Position numbers and translations under genes: made by a program
Assembly (NCBI GenBank): GCA_025201365.1
Contig: JAIXMF010000001.1
Location: 1,674,001 to 1,738,000, forward strand
Direction of reading: 5' to 3'
Length of the DNA: 64,000 nucleotides
From: Syncephalis plumigaleata
Lineage: Eukaryota; Zoopagomycota; Zoopagomycetes; Zoopagales; Piptocephalidaceae
In this document: positions 1 through 11,313 of the stretch, one piece after another
Numbering within the stretch: the first letter of the stretch is position 1
How the letters are laid out: every line of letters starts with the position of its first letter
The notes under the pieces: model-generated
The model's database searches: none
Seen by the model: only the letters and a program-made list of their open reading frames with translations
Told to the model about the DNA's origin: nothing

Positions 1-2
1 TA

Positions 3-501
3 CACGAGAACTCTGCGGTGGCTATCGGTCGACTTGGCGGAGTGAATCCTGCACTTGTAGCACCACACCTCGCGACATTTGCCAAATCATGGTGTGATGC
101 ATTACAAACGATGCAAGATGATCGCGAGAAAGAATCGGCCTTCCGTGGCATGTGCCAAGTGATCCAGGTCAATCCTAATGGCATGATAGAGGTAAATGAA
201 AATGGAATGAAATGCGATTATCGAATAGTGCCATACTAATTGCTCATGACTCCATAGTGTTTCCAAGACTATTGCGAAGCAATTCTCGTATGGGATTCAC
301 CATCTGTGGAACTTAACGAAGTGTTTGGTAAAGTAAGTCATGATGATTATCTCATACTTTGTATATAATTAGTTTATTAACCTATTTGTCATTTAGATTA
401 TGCATGCTTATAAGGGCTTATTCGGTGCCGAGTGGGATAACTTGATGGGTCGATTCCCGCCTCAGTTACGACAATTGTTACAGGAACGTTACAGCGTGTA
501 A
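3..501 (+). CDS. Transportin (importin beta-2 / Kap104-like), C-terminal part, 5' end outside window
   Basis: Carries cargo with PY-type nuclear localisation signals into the nucleus in exchange for RanGTP. Three exons are visible: 3-191, 258-332 and 397-501, joined by introns of 66 and 64 nt with standard donors and acceptors. The spliced frame reads NSAVAIGRLGG, then a DxEKxSAFRGMC stretch, then a tail ending in a GAEWDNLMGRFPPQLRQLL-like helix before TAA. This follows the order of the last HEAT repeats of human TNPO1 (ENTAITIGRLG, EEKDSAFRGIC, ENWRRFSDQFP). The gene begins upstream of the window, so domain order and length cannot be judged. Homology is from recognised motifs, so the family is quite sure; which transportin paralogue is not. 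Confidence 0.9.
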
Positions 502-889
502 TTGCACCATTGAAAACGGAGATATGAACAGAAACAGCTTGGTCAAAATATATTACATCTTTTATTTCGCGTATAAATGTTGCTATTGATATATATATTC
601 ATGATTGGAACAAATGTTATTACGCCTATTCTCCTTGTTAAGCCATTCCAATTACGGATAGAGTCTATTGTGAGCTATAACAAATTCGATGGTAAATTAT
701 AGCGAAATAAATAGGATATATCCTATGAGTGAATGTAAACGGAAGCGAGTAGTTTTATTTTTGGTTTAACTATGCTATGAATTGAATGATGTATGTCATT
801 ATTATTTGCTTCTTTCCTGTTTAATCGAGATTGCTTATGAAGCACTTATGTAGCCACCATATCAACATCGATTAGTGTAATGATTAGGA
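502..889. other. Intergenic, convergent gene ends
   Basis: AT-rich stretch between the transportin stop and the 3' end of the minus-strand secreted-protein locus. Contains AATAAA-like motifs (for example in the sequence near 707-715) that could serve the transportin mRNA. No convincing ORF or RNA gene is seen. Confidence 0.4.
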
Positions 890-890
890 T

Positions 891-978
891 ACGACATATT
901 TATTCAATAAATGATTGATTGATCTTATAGATATACTTGTTGGTCCAAGGAATAATGACTTGAATGGCATGGACACTA
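891..978 (-). repeat. Inverted copy of the 3' end of the microexon gene (matches about 36340-36427)
   Basis: Read on the minus strand this stretch aligns to 36340-36427 on the plus strand with roughly 90% identity over ~85 nt, including the shared TTGAATAAAT polyadenylation-like motif and a block that would read IIPWTNKYIYKI in one frame. Upstream on the minus strand there is a good branch and acceptor (GCTAATGCACTTTTTAG at about 992-976). Two indels with a net shift of 2 nt in the alignment argue that the block is untranslated. It marks the 3' boundary of the paralogous locus that starts at 1866. Confidence 0.8.
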
Positions 979-1662
979 AAAAGTGCATTAGCACTATGGC
1001 AAGTATATAGAGCGCATGCGGAAGCGTCGTTAAATGATTCGGTGGTTGATAGCTTATCGATGTACGCGAGATGGATAAGTGAGGTACAAAAGCGAATCAA
1101 AGCCGATCTATATCATTCAAAGTTACTTAACAACATGAAGAGGTTCGAGAAGTCGTGGACACGGATAAAGTGTCAATGGTTTGTTTTCGAGTCAGGTGGA
1201 AATGCTTATAACGGTAGAGTGTTATTCAATAATACACTACCAGCAGCATTAAACACGCAACATAATAATACACGGCCTAACGACTCTCGATAACCACTCA
1301 CTTCAATAACCCAAACGATCATATCCCTGTATTCTATTTTATCTCATATGATCATTCATTTGAATGTTGTCAATTAGGTTTATTATAATAAAATAAGCTA
1401 CGGCAATGTTAAAAGAAAGATGAAATTACTATGTATTTATTCAATATGAACTAGAATGCTTGATTGGGGACAACAGCATTAGATACATGTTGATATTTAC
1501 GTAATGAACAATGGAATAGCGACTTGAGTAACATGGACATCGATGGACCTTGCATCTTCTTAAGCATAGACTTCAGTTACTATTATTAGAATTACCACCA
1601 TTAACAGCAACGTTTGCGGTCGCTCCAATCGCAACATATCCATACTTTTCAGCTTGACTTCC

Positions 1663-1866
1663 CTAACGATCGACTTGCGCAGTTTTCGCGACAGTCTCGG
1701 AATTGGTATTGGCTTGACTCTCTTCGCTAGGATTGGGATTGGGATTAGGTGAACGACGTGCGACAACAGCACGACGCATCCTATTGGGCTTGGCTTCGAC
1801 GACGACGACCATGTTGGCGACAGCGACAACGGCGACGGCAATAGCGATAATGGCAGAGAACTTCAT
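1663..1866 (-). CDS. Small secreted protein sharing its signal peptide with the microexon gene at 33 kb
   Basis: The frame encodes 67 residues. The N-terminus MKFSAIIAIAVAVVA is a clear signal peptide, ending near VEA, followed by basic pairs (MRR, ARR) that could be processing sites and by a Pro/Asn-rich tail (PNPNPNP). The first 45 nt of the coding sequence differ from the + strand exon at 33181 by one base, and the 20-25 nt before the ATG are also alike. The ORF closes with TAG, yet the same frame stays open for another 31 codons to a TGA at about 1572-1574, so the true end may lie further on. The 3' end of the locus (970-891) again matches the 33 kb gene. No known family recognised. Expression and exact exon structure are uncertain. 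Confidence 0.6.
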   Translation of the reverse strand: MKFSAIIAIAVAVVAVANMVVVVEAKPNRMRRAVVARRSPNPNPNPSEESQANTNSETVAKTAQVDR

Positions 1867-3542
1867 GTTGATATTGGCCTAGTGGAATGAATGGTCAGTA
1901 ATAAACACAGTGAAATGGATGAATACAAGTGATCGTAGCAACAGAGCGTAGTAAACGTGAAATGAAACAGCGAATGAATATGAAGATGACAAGTCAAGCT
2001 ACTTTGATAGTGCTTTATTTATAGATGAAATAGCAGCAAGCTATTACATAGAACAAAGTGATGTTGCTATAGACAAGTCAGCCTACTTCCACATGATACA
2101 CCGGTCAATGAATGCTATTTCCAACTTAAATGGCGACAATCTAACGACATTGGCATTTAACGATAGTCCATCATCTGACAAATAGATCATGGCTAATAGA
2201 TGTATACTCGCACTAACATCTAGTATTCGTGTATGAGCACACTGTCGATTTATCACATTAATATCACATCAGATATGTAAGCAGTAATCAGGCATACTGA
2301 CCTCTTTTTGTTAACTGACAATATCATCCAATAGGCACATGATGATGTAGCACCTAGATGGAATGGACAAGTGGGTCGGCATATGACTATATCGGTATTC
2401 TTGTTCAGAATCATTCGGCAATATCCATGCACAAAGGAATACTGCATGGATCATGCGATAAACAATGGCTGACTCGATGCATCCAAACCATCGCAGCTAG
2501 ATTGTACGTGTAACTGACGAGTATCAAAGCGGCTAGACTATCAGTTGACCATTCATTAATGCATACTAGTGTGGTTGATTAGGATCACGAGCCGAATACC
2601 AGATCATACGGTTGTAATCGTGACATGAATCGATAATCATGTGTACTAAGCAGGTCATATGAGTGGCGTGTTGTGTAGATCATTTGTGCATGAACAGTTA
2701 CAGCCATCGATCATTCGTATGTATGTCCTAGCTATTATTATCGAATGCCTTGCACATTCAATAGCTGCTACTTTAAAGAAGCTGATTCCACCTATATCTC
2801 TACATGTGTACGTGTGTGTACGCGTGACTATCATTGACAAATTTATTTTGAATGAAAGTGAAAGCGTGCATATAAATGAGAACTAGGCCTTGTATGGTCA
2901 CATTTCTTGTCCGTGCACGACATGAAAAATAGTGTACAACCTGTTTCATAAACGAATAAACTTGCTTGCAACCACTGTCCTATGCTGCCTGAACTGACCT
3001 TCTCTGTCCCTCGACTGATATTGTAATTATTATCTATTTCAACTAGTAGTTCATTAATTGTGAACACAATAGACAACCTACATTCTTATTACCTATCAAA
3101 CAGGAATGAGTGTGTAACATTTGTTATTATGACAACGATGTTTACAATTAATGAGAATTTACGCACAATTAGTATGGTACGAATAATTGCGGAGTGATGT
3201 ATCAAGGCCAATACATGTACATGTGATACCTATTCATTTATTGATACTACCATTACGATGGCTATTCTTCATTTTATAATCTTGTATCAACTACATAAAA
3301 AAGATCATTAATGTATCAAATGCATCTCTATCGATTTATCTAACCATTATTGTTGTTGTTCTTGCCATTAACACTAGTACGTAAAAAGTCAGTAATTATC
3401 CTTTTTGTTCGATTAATGACTAACGCTCGTCATTTCATTACTTTATTACGCTAATCGATTATCTGATCAATTCTATCCTATATTTATTTTGCTCTCTCTC
3501 TCTCTCCCTATACCATTATTCTGTCACAATCATTTTGTCATC
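1867..3542. other. Intergenic, about 1.7 kb, divergent promoters
   Basis: Lies between two divergently transcribed genes. The end near 1867-2040 should hold the promoter of the small secreted protein; a pyrimidine run (CTCTCTCTCTCTC near 3492-3506) sits just before the 7TM start. Only short overlapping ORFs on both strands are seen, with no recognisable product. Nothing else is evident. Confidence 0.4.
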
Positions 3543-4671
3543 ATGTGGGACGGTACTAAATTTACTACAAAGTGGGAACCTAAAAGCAATAATACTAATT
3601 GGCATCGAGTATGGAATGGTACCGACCATAAAAACCTTAACTATCATTGGCTAGGTCGTGTATCGATGCTTGACTACTTGGAGCATTCAAGTAGCGTCGA
3701 GGAGGCACGTACTCGTTCGGTGGACAATGCAATCCACACGCTTATCGATGCCATTCTGTTGTATATCTTTGTACGCAATACTTGGTGTAGTATACGCTTG
3801 TTGCGACATACACCGCGTGGCATCGCCAATTGGTGTTGCTTCTTACAGGCAGCTTGCGGTCTGGTGTACGTTACGCTCACACTATCCTCGGTGTTGGGCA
3901 GTGCCGTGGCCAATTGCAAAGTATGCGTATGGACCGAGAATTTCGGTATTACCATCTCGAGTATTTGCGTCACGATGTGTCTGCTGATTAAAGCATACGC
4001 CGTACAAATGCGCGATCGTCGTGTCATCTATTTGGGCGTGTTCTTCATTGCAATGCAACTTGTCTACCCGTGGCTATTCTGGAAACAAGTAATATTCTTC
4101 AAGGATGTTAGCGCACGATGCGGCGTCAACTACGGGCCATACTTTGCTTGGTATCGATTCGGTGTCGAATTGCTTATTAGCTTGGTGTTCTCTACACTAT
4201 TCCTACGCACGGTCATTCGACAGTATCGCATCTTTGGCAGTGGTTGCTGGCAGAAGCTACGCAGCGATGGTCTTGTTTATATACTGGCCGTCACCTTGGC
4301 TAACGTGATATGTATTATTACGGCCACATTACTTGCTTCCACATCACTTCCCAAATCATTCCTAGTAATTGATTGTAAGTAGTATGAATCCTTAGTGATA
4401 ATACTAATGATATATACATAAAAAAAACTAGGGGTGGTAACTTCCCTGTTACTAGTACGACAAAATCAACGAATGCAAACGGTATTTGTCAATAATCATC
4501 CAGTCACACGTAAATACTCAGTGTTTGCCGAATTTACCAACAAGCCAGCCTCATTGATCAATAAGACCATACCAGCAAGGTAAGCGTCTAAATCGTGAAT
4601 AATGCCAATACAGCAGTACTAATATACGAATATCATCATTTCTATTGCAATATAGTAACAAGCGATACTAA
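3543..4671 (+). CDS. Seven-helix membrane protein, GPCR-like, unknown ligand
   Basis: Three exons: 3543-4374, 4432-4579 and 4656-4671, predicting 331 residues. I chose the ATG at 3543 (MWDGTKF) over the upstream in-frame ATG at 3489 because the latter sits in a pyrimidine-rich leader. Hydrophobic helices can be seen near residues 60-85, 92-117, 130-150, 158-178, 190-216 and 238-262. A seventh is formed across the first exon junction (SFLVIDWVVTSLLLV), which supports that splice. A Trp/Asn-rich N-terminus with NxT/NxS sites suggests an outside N-terminus. No family motif such as DRY or NPxxY is recognised, so the receptor role is inferred from topology only. Related in layout to the genes at 8503 and 60393. 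Confidence 0.7.
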
Positions 4672-4787
4672 TATAAATGGCAAACAAAGTAGCACTAGTC
4701 TATTTGTCCTTCTTTCTTCTTCCTTTTGAATAAACATCTTATTCAATTGACATGTCTATTCCATAGGTAACAAGAGAGCAATGATGT

Positions 4788-5533
4788 TTATTGTGTTTGC
4801 TTAGATTGCATCATCTGCACTAATTGTAGCATCTCCTCCGTTTGTACCGTATCCGATTGAACATGGAATTCCTGTCCAATGGGTGATTTCCAGCTAGAAA
4901 AGAACCTGCTTGATGGCATCAATTCACCGGCACGTAGATTCGTACGACGCGGCTGTCCAAAGAATGTCAGCGTATCTATCGACAATTCGGTATCCTCTGT
5001 AATTGCTTCTATCGTGTCGGGTGATGCCTCAGTACTAGCATGCGGTAAGGTAATCTGCGTAACATAAGGTGCCAATGCATAATGAATAATACCCGTTGAT
5101 GATATACTGGTAAACAAGGCTAATTTCAATAGTAACAACAATAAAGTGAGTATATCAGAACTGCATTGGATGAACGAGATGAATACTCACCTGCACTTGC
5201 TAAAGCAGTACGGAATTCCATACTCATACCACTTTTCATTAAAAAGATAAATGGAACACCAACCAACGTTATGCCCAGTGAAGATACCGAGAACAATTTA
5301 AGAAAGCGAGCTGTACGCGCCAAGTGTCCAATATAAATGAGACGACCGTTAACATCCGTGTGCGGTAGTGCCGCCGTCTCTTGCGTGTCCGTTGTACGCT
5401 GAGTAGTCAATGATCGGAGTGGTTTCCAAGTTTGCGGTGCAACACGAGCACGTAGCATACGCGTTGCAGTACAGTGCACCCTCAATGTAGACAGACTACA
5501 CTGCTTCATAGCACCAATTCGTAATGCGAACAT
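4788..5533 (-). CDS. TMEM70-family mitochondrial inner-membrane protein
   Basis: Two exons, 5533-5191 and 5119-4788, give 224 residues; the 71-nt intron has GTGAGT and an AAATTAG acceptor. The N-terminus is Arg/Ser/Thr-rich and lacks acidic residues, as in a mitochondrial presequence. The core has the TMEM70/TMEM186/TMEM223 order: a GRLIYIGHLART start, a hairpin of two hydrophobic segments (FSVSSLGITLVGVPFIF and LALFTSISSTGIIHYAL), and a C-terminal block with LTFFGQPRRTNL. TMEM70 helps assemble ATP synthase and complex I in animals. Which of the three relatives this is cannot be told from motifs, so the role in respiratory complex assembly is inferred. Confidence 0.75.
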
Positions 5534-6306
5534 ATTGTGAATAGAAAATAGAATAAAGCTATTATTATTATTATTGGTATTTACGAGTTGACAAAATATC
5601 GTCGCGTTTGACTATGGAATAAAAGTGTTAGTGGCATAATAAGCGGAGTATTCGATGTAATGATTGGCTGAGTGAGTGGAATGAGCGTGTGTACACAAAT
5701 CTACGTGCATTTCATATTCTACTTTTACTCCTTCTCTTTCCCCTTGGATAGTTAACACAGTAATAGGTAAGTATAGATTCATTCATCCATCCATCCATCT
5801 ATTTAGCCATTTGTTTGTTCTTTTGTATATCTATGCATCCATCCATCTATCTGTATCAGTAGTTATTTATTCATGTATAGATGAATTGGTAGTATAATCA
5901 TTGATGTCAAATTGAATCTACATAAAGTAGATATACGATTATTGATGGCTATACTACTATTCTCCTATTTGTTACATTAAACGATAATTGCGCTTGTAGG
6001 CTAGTGCACAGGCGTGGAATTGAGACATTCATATTCTATGTTAATACCATAGTAGTATAATGAACAATACCCACGTTTGATTTACCTACAAGTTGCTTAT
6101 TTCTTCCTCTTCTTCTATTCTCCTTATTAAACAGCCGAGATGAATCGATGCTATTCCTTACGGGAAATACGCGTCGACACTCTTCTTGGTAGGGCACTAG
6201 ACTGACATACTCTTGTTCTTCTCTGTTCTCTTTGCTATATTACCATTTTATTAGTTCTTGTGTTCAGCCCTCCTCGTGACACCACATCACACACACATCA
6301 GCAATC
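5534..6306. promoter_or_regulatory. Upstream region of the uS8 gene, possible 5'-UTR introns
   Basis: A pyrimidine-rich run at about 5720-5750 resembles transcription start regions of ribosomal protein genes. A GTAAGT donor at about 5767 pairs plausibly with an AAACAG acceptor near 6132, and a GTAGGG near 6189 with TTATTAG near 6255, so the leader may be spliced. Tandem ATCC-type repeats lie at about 5783-5850. This is inference; there is no ORF supporting another gene. Confidence 0.35.
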
Positions 6307-6699
6307 ATGGTCCGTGTCTCTGTTTTGAACGACTGCTTGAACAACATCAACAATGCCGAACGTCGTGGCCGTCGTCAGGTATTGATCCGCCCAAGCTCCA
6401 AGGTCATCGTCAAGTTCTTGTCGGTCATGCAACGTCATGGCTACATTGGTGAATTCGAAATCGTCGATGATCACCGTTCCGGCAAGATTGTCATCCAACT
6501 TAACGGTCGCCTCAACAAGTGCGGTGTCATCTCACCACGCTTCAACGTCAAGTTCAACGACTGGGAGAAGTGGGTCAACAACCTCTTGCCATCTCGTCAA
6601 TTCGGCTACTTGGTCATGACCAGTTCCGCTGGTATCATGGATCACGAAGAAGCTCGTCGCAAGCACGTCGGTGGTAAGATCCTCGGCTACTTCTACTAA
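6307..6699 (+). CDS. RPS22: 40S ribosomal protein uS8 (S15a / Rps22)
   Basis: A single uninterrupted ORF of 130 residues, the exact length usual for eukaryotic uS8. It begins [14 protein letters not shown] and carries the family's [37 protein letters not shown] and C-terminal [11 protein letters not shown] blocks. The protein binds helices of the central domain of 18S rRNA in the small subunit. Codon use is biased to C-ending codons, unlike neighbouring genes, as expected for a very highly expressed gene. Intactness over the full length, with no frameshift, contrasts with several longer genes in the window. Confidence 0.98.
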   Translation: MVRVSVLNDCLNNINNAERRGRRQVLIRPSSKVIVKFLSVMQRHGYIGEFEIVDDHRSGKIVIQLNGRLNKCGVISPRFNVKFNDWEKWVNNLLPSRQFGYLVMTSSAGIMDHEEARRKHVGGKILGYFY

Positions 6700-8502
6700 A
6701 CAACACTATACCAATTGTGTTGTTGCTGTTTGCCGATGCACTTGGGAGGACAACAACGATCATCAGCAATGGCACAGTCTACGTGTTGGATTAGTGCCAT
6801 TACATGCCATTATTGTCGTTTTCTTTGCGGGAATAAAACAAGCGGATGTGTTTACATTCCGCTATTTATTAAAATTATTATGTAATTCCTTATTTATTAA
6901 TGATGCATCAAATGTGTATTTTAGTTTTATCGTAATAGTTCTGCTATATATATTCTATTACTTGTTAGATAACATATGTGCATCACATGAACTTGTTACA
7001 AATACATGTTTTGTCCAACCATTCATTCCTTATATGAGTCTATATTTAGACTAAAACTTTGTACGACAATAATCCGCGTTAACTGTTTGTAGAAATCTAT
7101 TTGGACCAAAATGTTACCATTTCACTTGCCTGTATAATGCACTTGTTCAATTAATTGTCAAATACAAGCAAACAGTAAATCAACATGCATTGCACATACA
7201 TCAAAGTGAACGGGATAATCATGCCGATACGCTAGCCACATCTTAGTTGAGAAACTTGTTTTACTCCTTGACCAATATGCAAGGTATACGAGTTGATCCA
7301 TACAGGCAGATGTTTGTAATAACACCGTGACACTGTATAATTAATGCTCACCAATGAGTATTATGCTATCCTTGTCGCTACTTATTCCACACTTCATCTT
7401 TAGACAGCATTGTTGTTATTGTTGGTGGTGGTGTTGTTGGTGATGTTAGTGCGTTAAGCATACCATGCCACACTCTGCCAATTCCTTTGCTTGTTGGTTC
7501 AAGCAAAGGATACGTAATTGCAATGCAATCACGAGTAATGACAAACTGGCTAGACATCCTGTTTCTTTATGGGCGTTCTTTGTAGAATAATAAGTATTAC
7601 CACTTGGTAACTCGGTTGTGATTGTCTGGACGATGCTAAGGCCAGGTCGTTTTCTATTCTCGATGCTTGTTTTCCATTCTCGTTGTACAGTCTCAGTGAT
7701 AGCGTTGCATGAACGCATTCTTTTATATATACACGGGCAAGCAAGTAAGTAAGGATCTATTATTGCCACAAAGAATAGCCATGGCTCATACTTTGTTTCG
7801 TTCGTGTTTCAACATCGATATAAGGCAACATATGTTTATTTTTGTGAATATATCCAAACGGTTCTAACGACAATGACGTTAATTCATTCACTAATTAGAA
7901 ATGCGTCAATAAAATCATTCAGTATGGGTGTGTTACGCGTAACCACTTGTGTTGAAGTAGGCCTTGAGATTACCAAAATCCCGAACCCTTTCAATAAAGG
8001 CATCCTACTGTTGCCATCATTTTATCCTAGGCATACCATTAGATTCGGCCGGCTTAAACGCTAACTCCGAGTATACGGAGGAACTATATCTGAGACATAA
8101 GCGAGTATTGAAGTGTGCGCGTGGTTTGCACCTGTAACGTTACGGCGTTGTATCTGCTAATATCTTATCAAGAGGATGCTGATTCCTGGCCATACAATGG
8201 GGAGATTGCTAAGGACTTGGTGGGACATATATAAAGCCATGTGACTTGATTCGGGTGGGCATTCTCTCCTGCTCTAACGCTCATCCATTCCTCGCGTCTA
8301 GACAGTTAATTTACTAATAAAACCTCGCATTATTCTAGTGGCACTCGATGCGCACATACTTTTTCATTACTTCAGTGCTTCTCTCTCTCTCTCTCTCTCT
8401 CTCTCTTCTTCCTTACTAAACATCATATGGAATACACTAATAAGGGTTCACTTCTTGGTTTCTTTTTTATACTTATCTTGAACACTATCGACGCCTCATT
8501 AA
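6700..8502. other. Intergenic, about 1.8 kb
   Basis: Holds the uS8 3' region and the upstream region of the next membrane-protein gene. A CT-dinucleotide run lies at about 8381-8405. ORFs of up to 107 codons on the minus strand (7446-7769) and 86 codons on the plus strand (7804-8064) have no recognised homology and no clear splice context. I see no RNA gene. Confidence 0.4.
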
Positions 8503-9831
8503 ATGCCATACACTGGTACGACAAGTGATACAACATGCTTTGCAAGTATAGCCGGGCTGAACTGTGGACCGATCATCTCCACGGTTAGCCTTGTTGCCAC
8601 ATCAGTCGCACTGAATGTAGGCATACTACTATTCGATACGTTTGTCATATTTTATCGATGGCAACACGGACTATTCAACTATTCCTACCAACGAGTCAAC
8701 GGCTATCTAGTGCCACGACCAATCGATAGTCTACTCACCAGCATTATCATCATTAAGTTGTTGGAAGTCGTGTCAAACCTGCTCAATTTGATTAATTGGC
8801 AATCCACGTTGGATGTCAGTTGGTTGGCTCACCTGTTGGCGCAGGCACTTCATGCCACGGCTATTGTCCATTTTATCGCCGGTATCATCGTGTATGTGCC
8901 ATCCTCATTTACGCGTAATTCCCCTCGAAACAACCGACTCAGCCAAAGAAGAACAACACTAAATAGCGAAATGGAAATAAGGAATTTGAATGTCACCCAG
9001 CAACGTAGTTACAATATTTACGTGCCATCCATATCCGTACTATTCTACTTTCTCGTCTTCTTTACCCTATTCATTCTAGGATCAACCGTCAGTATAGGTG
9101 CCTGGATATTTAGCGTGCAATATTCCGTGCAATCAGCGAAACTCGCACTCATCGAACGAGATCTCACCATCATGGCATCGATGATCTATTTTGTGATCAT
9201 TCTATTAAGCACTTATTATTGCTTTTCATTCTATAAGATTACACGAATTTGCCGGACAAATTCATCCTCCTCACGTCCATCAATGAATAATGACGAAAAG
9301 AACCTCGCTCGCGACTACCGACAAATATTCCTGTCCATATTGGTGACATTTGCGCTATTCACTCTATTCATGATCACTACACTAGTCTTGGAGAAATATT
9401 TTGCTCGTATTGGTTGGCTCCACGTATTCATTGTATTCATAGAGGAGATGATCATGTATACCATGGTTCATTTCTCAGTATTGTATATTGCACTACGCAA
9501 TTCAAAGAATAACATCCAATCACTAAATGCGTTAACTGCTCACTTCCCCATCGATAAAGCGGTGGAGATGCCTCCAACTGGTAGGGAATCCTTTAGTCAT
9601 TCCGTACGCAATTCGCAAGGCAGTTTCTCCACTTTTCATCAAACGCTCGATTCAACGGCCACTTGGCAGGAATTATTTACGATGAACGAGCAACGAAACA
9701 ACACTTGCATTATACAAACGACAGATAACATCAACAACAACAACAACAACAAGTCTATAATGACCAACTATGATTGTGTAGTATATAATCCATCGTCAAA
9801 TACTATTCCACATTATACACCTCGTTTATAG
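8503..9831 (+). CDS. Seven-helix membrane protein, GPCR-like, intronless
   Basis: A single-exon ORF of 442 residues. Hydrophobic segments lie near residues 25-50, 74-98, 107-132, 175-200, 222-245, 270-295 and 303-328, giving seven helices. A basic, polar loop follows helix 3 (about residues 135-170, rich in Arg/Asn) and another follows helix 5. The C-terminal tail of about 110 residues is Ser/Thr/Asn-rich with a run of Asn near residue 410, typical of a cytoplasmic tail open to phosphorylation. No known receptor class motif is recognised; topology is similar to the protein at 3543. The name receptor is inference. A pyrimidine-rich leader precedes the ATG. Confidence 0.75.
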   Translation: MPYTGTTSDTTCFASIAGLNCGPIISTVSLVATSVALNVGILLFDTFVIFYRWQHGLFNYSYQRVNGYLVPRPIDSLLTSIIIIKLLEVVSNLLNLINWQSTLDVSWLAHLLAQALHATAIVHFIAGIIVYVPSSFTRNSPRNNRLSQRRTTLNSEMEIRNLNVTQQRSYNIYVPSISVLFYFLVFFTLFILGSTVSIGAWIFSVQYSVQSAKLALIERDLTIMASMIYFVIILLSTYYCFSFYKITRICRTNSSSSRPSMNNDEKNLARDYRQIFLSILVTFALFTLFMITTLVLEKYFARIGWLHVFIVFIEEMIMYTMVHFSVLYIALRNSKNNIQSLNALTAHFPIDKAVEMPPTGRESFSHSVRNSQGSFSTFHQTLDSTATWQELFTMNEQRNNTCIIQTTDNINNNNNNKSIMTNYDCVVYNPSSNTIPHYTPRL

Positions 9832-10143
9832 CTGTTTCTACTTCTTTTTATTTCATTATAGACCCTTTTTATCTTCATTGTACTGTACCCATTTCAACAT
9901 CTTTAAGTAAACAACCATATCTATTTTGCAATTATGTTACGATAATAACAGATCTCTTTAATAACCGATACTTATAAAGTGAAAGATTGTTAATAAAGCT
10001 GCATCACTATTCAATCCTATTTGATTGATCCAATCAACAAATAACGATATAGCCTTGAAAAAACGCCACATGCCATAATACCGTTGCTTGGTATACAACT
10101 TCTTCTGTTATAATATTAGTATTTCTTTATTCATTAAGCAACA
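9832..10143. other. Short intergenic stretch
   Basis: AT-rich tail-to-head gap with an AATAAA-like motif near 9992-9997 that could end the 7TM transcript. No other feature seen. Confidence 0.4.
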
Positions 10144-11283
10144 ATGTCGTCTCTAACTAATTGCAACACTACTGAACAGAACACAGACAAGGAACCGGTG
10201 ACCTCGTAAGTTTACTACACTTGCACCACTTCCTGTTGATAATCTGACAATTCCTACTAGATTGGAGGAAGCAGTCGATAATACATCTGTACAAGTGCCT
10301 CTATCTAACAAGGACGAACAACAACAACAACAACAACAACCAGATGATGATGAGGAATCTAGAAAGGAGAGCGACAACAATGATAAAACCCCCGCTAATA
10401 ATAACAAGGAGGAAAGCGATGACGATGACGCGTTGTTAGATGGACTCGAGGATGACGCACTATTTTCGGGTTATCGCGAGAATCGTATGGAGGAACTACG
10501 TCGTCAGTGAGTATATCAATATCTGTGTCATTTACATCGTACAGTAGAATGCTTATCACTTGCGTGCGTGTCATAGAATGGAAGAGATGCGAACAATGAA
10601 GGAGAATGATCACGGCACGTATAAAGATTTAGAATCGGATAAACACGTATTGAGCGTGACCACCTCTACGAAGCATTGTATTATTCATTTTTATCATGCG
10701 GATTTCAGACGATGTCAAATCATGGATAAACACTTGGAGGTAAGCAAGGAGGGGAGGAGATGCGTATTCTCTCATTTGCATGAGTATCAGCACTAATAGT
10801 ATAGATGAATGGTATGCTACAATAGAAATTGGCCACTAAATACTTTCAAACTCGATTTGCACGTATGGACGTGGAGAAGGTGCCATTCCTCGTGGAGCGT
10901 CTCAAAGTTCAAATGCTTCCATGTATTATCATGTTCACTGATGGTGTCACTACAGATCGGTAAGCAGAATGATCACCGTAATCTATCTATCTATATGTAT
11001 TAACTATATACGATATAGATTGGTTGGATTTGAGGAATTGGGAAATACCGATCAGTTTACTATACGTACTTTAGAGAAACGTCTAGCACGTAGTGGTTAG
11101 TTACTATTGTTATTACTAATTGAAATGTCATCTTTAAGCTAATCATTCATGGATACACTAGGTGTTATCAAACTAATCGAGGAAGAAGGCAACTCAAATA
11201 CGAAATCTGTACGCAAGACAATATACGGAGGAGCAGAAAAGGATGTTGAAGATGATGAATCTGACTGGGATTTGGATGATTAA
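10144..11283 (+). CDS. Thioredoxin-domain phosducin-like protein TXNDC9 / Plp1
   Basis: Six exons: 10144-10205, 10261-10506, 10577-10739, 10826-10959, 11019-11095, 11162-11283, for 267 residues. The thioredoxin-like fold is marked by HCIIHFYHADFRRCQIMDKHLE, MDVEKVPFLVERL, MLPCIIMFTDG and RLVGFEELGNTDQFT, the typical TXNDC9 order; the site corresponding to CxxC is degenerate, as in this family, which acts as a co-chaperone of the CCT chaperonin in tubulin and actin folding rather than as a reductase. The N-terminus holds a Gln run and an acidic patch (residues ~40-90) of low complexity, longer than in animal proteins. It ends tail-to-tail with PAAF1, 30 bp apart. Confidence 0.9.
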
Positions 11284-11313
11284 TAACGAAGACGAGAATG
11301 TTTATTTTCTACT

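Noticed and set aside
964-1293. A 109-codon plus-strand ORF
   Set aside because: It is antisense to the 3' end of the minus-strand paralogue (the 978-891 block is shared with the microexon gene), begins within that block and has no recognised homologue.
2253-3076. Several overlapping 60-80 codon ORFs on both strands
   Set aside because: Mutually overlapping, no homology, typical of random open frames in intergenic DNA.
7490-7512. A GGTTCAAGC stretch resembling a tRNA T-loop
   Set aside because: No matching acceptor stem, D-arm or anticodon arm could be found on either side.
7446-7769. A 107-codon minus-strand ORF
   Set aside because: No homology, signal or splice context that I can support; composition is like the surrounding intergenic DNA.
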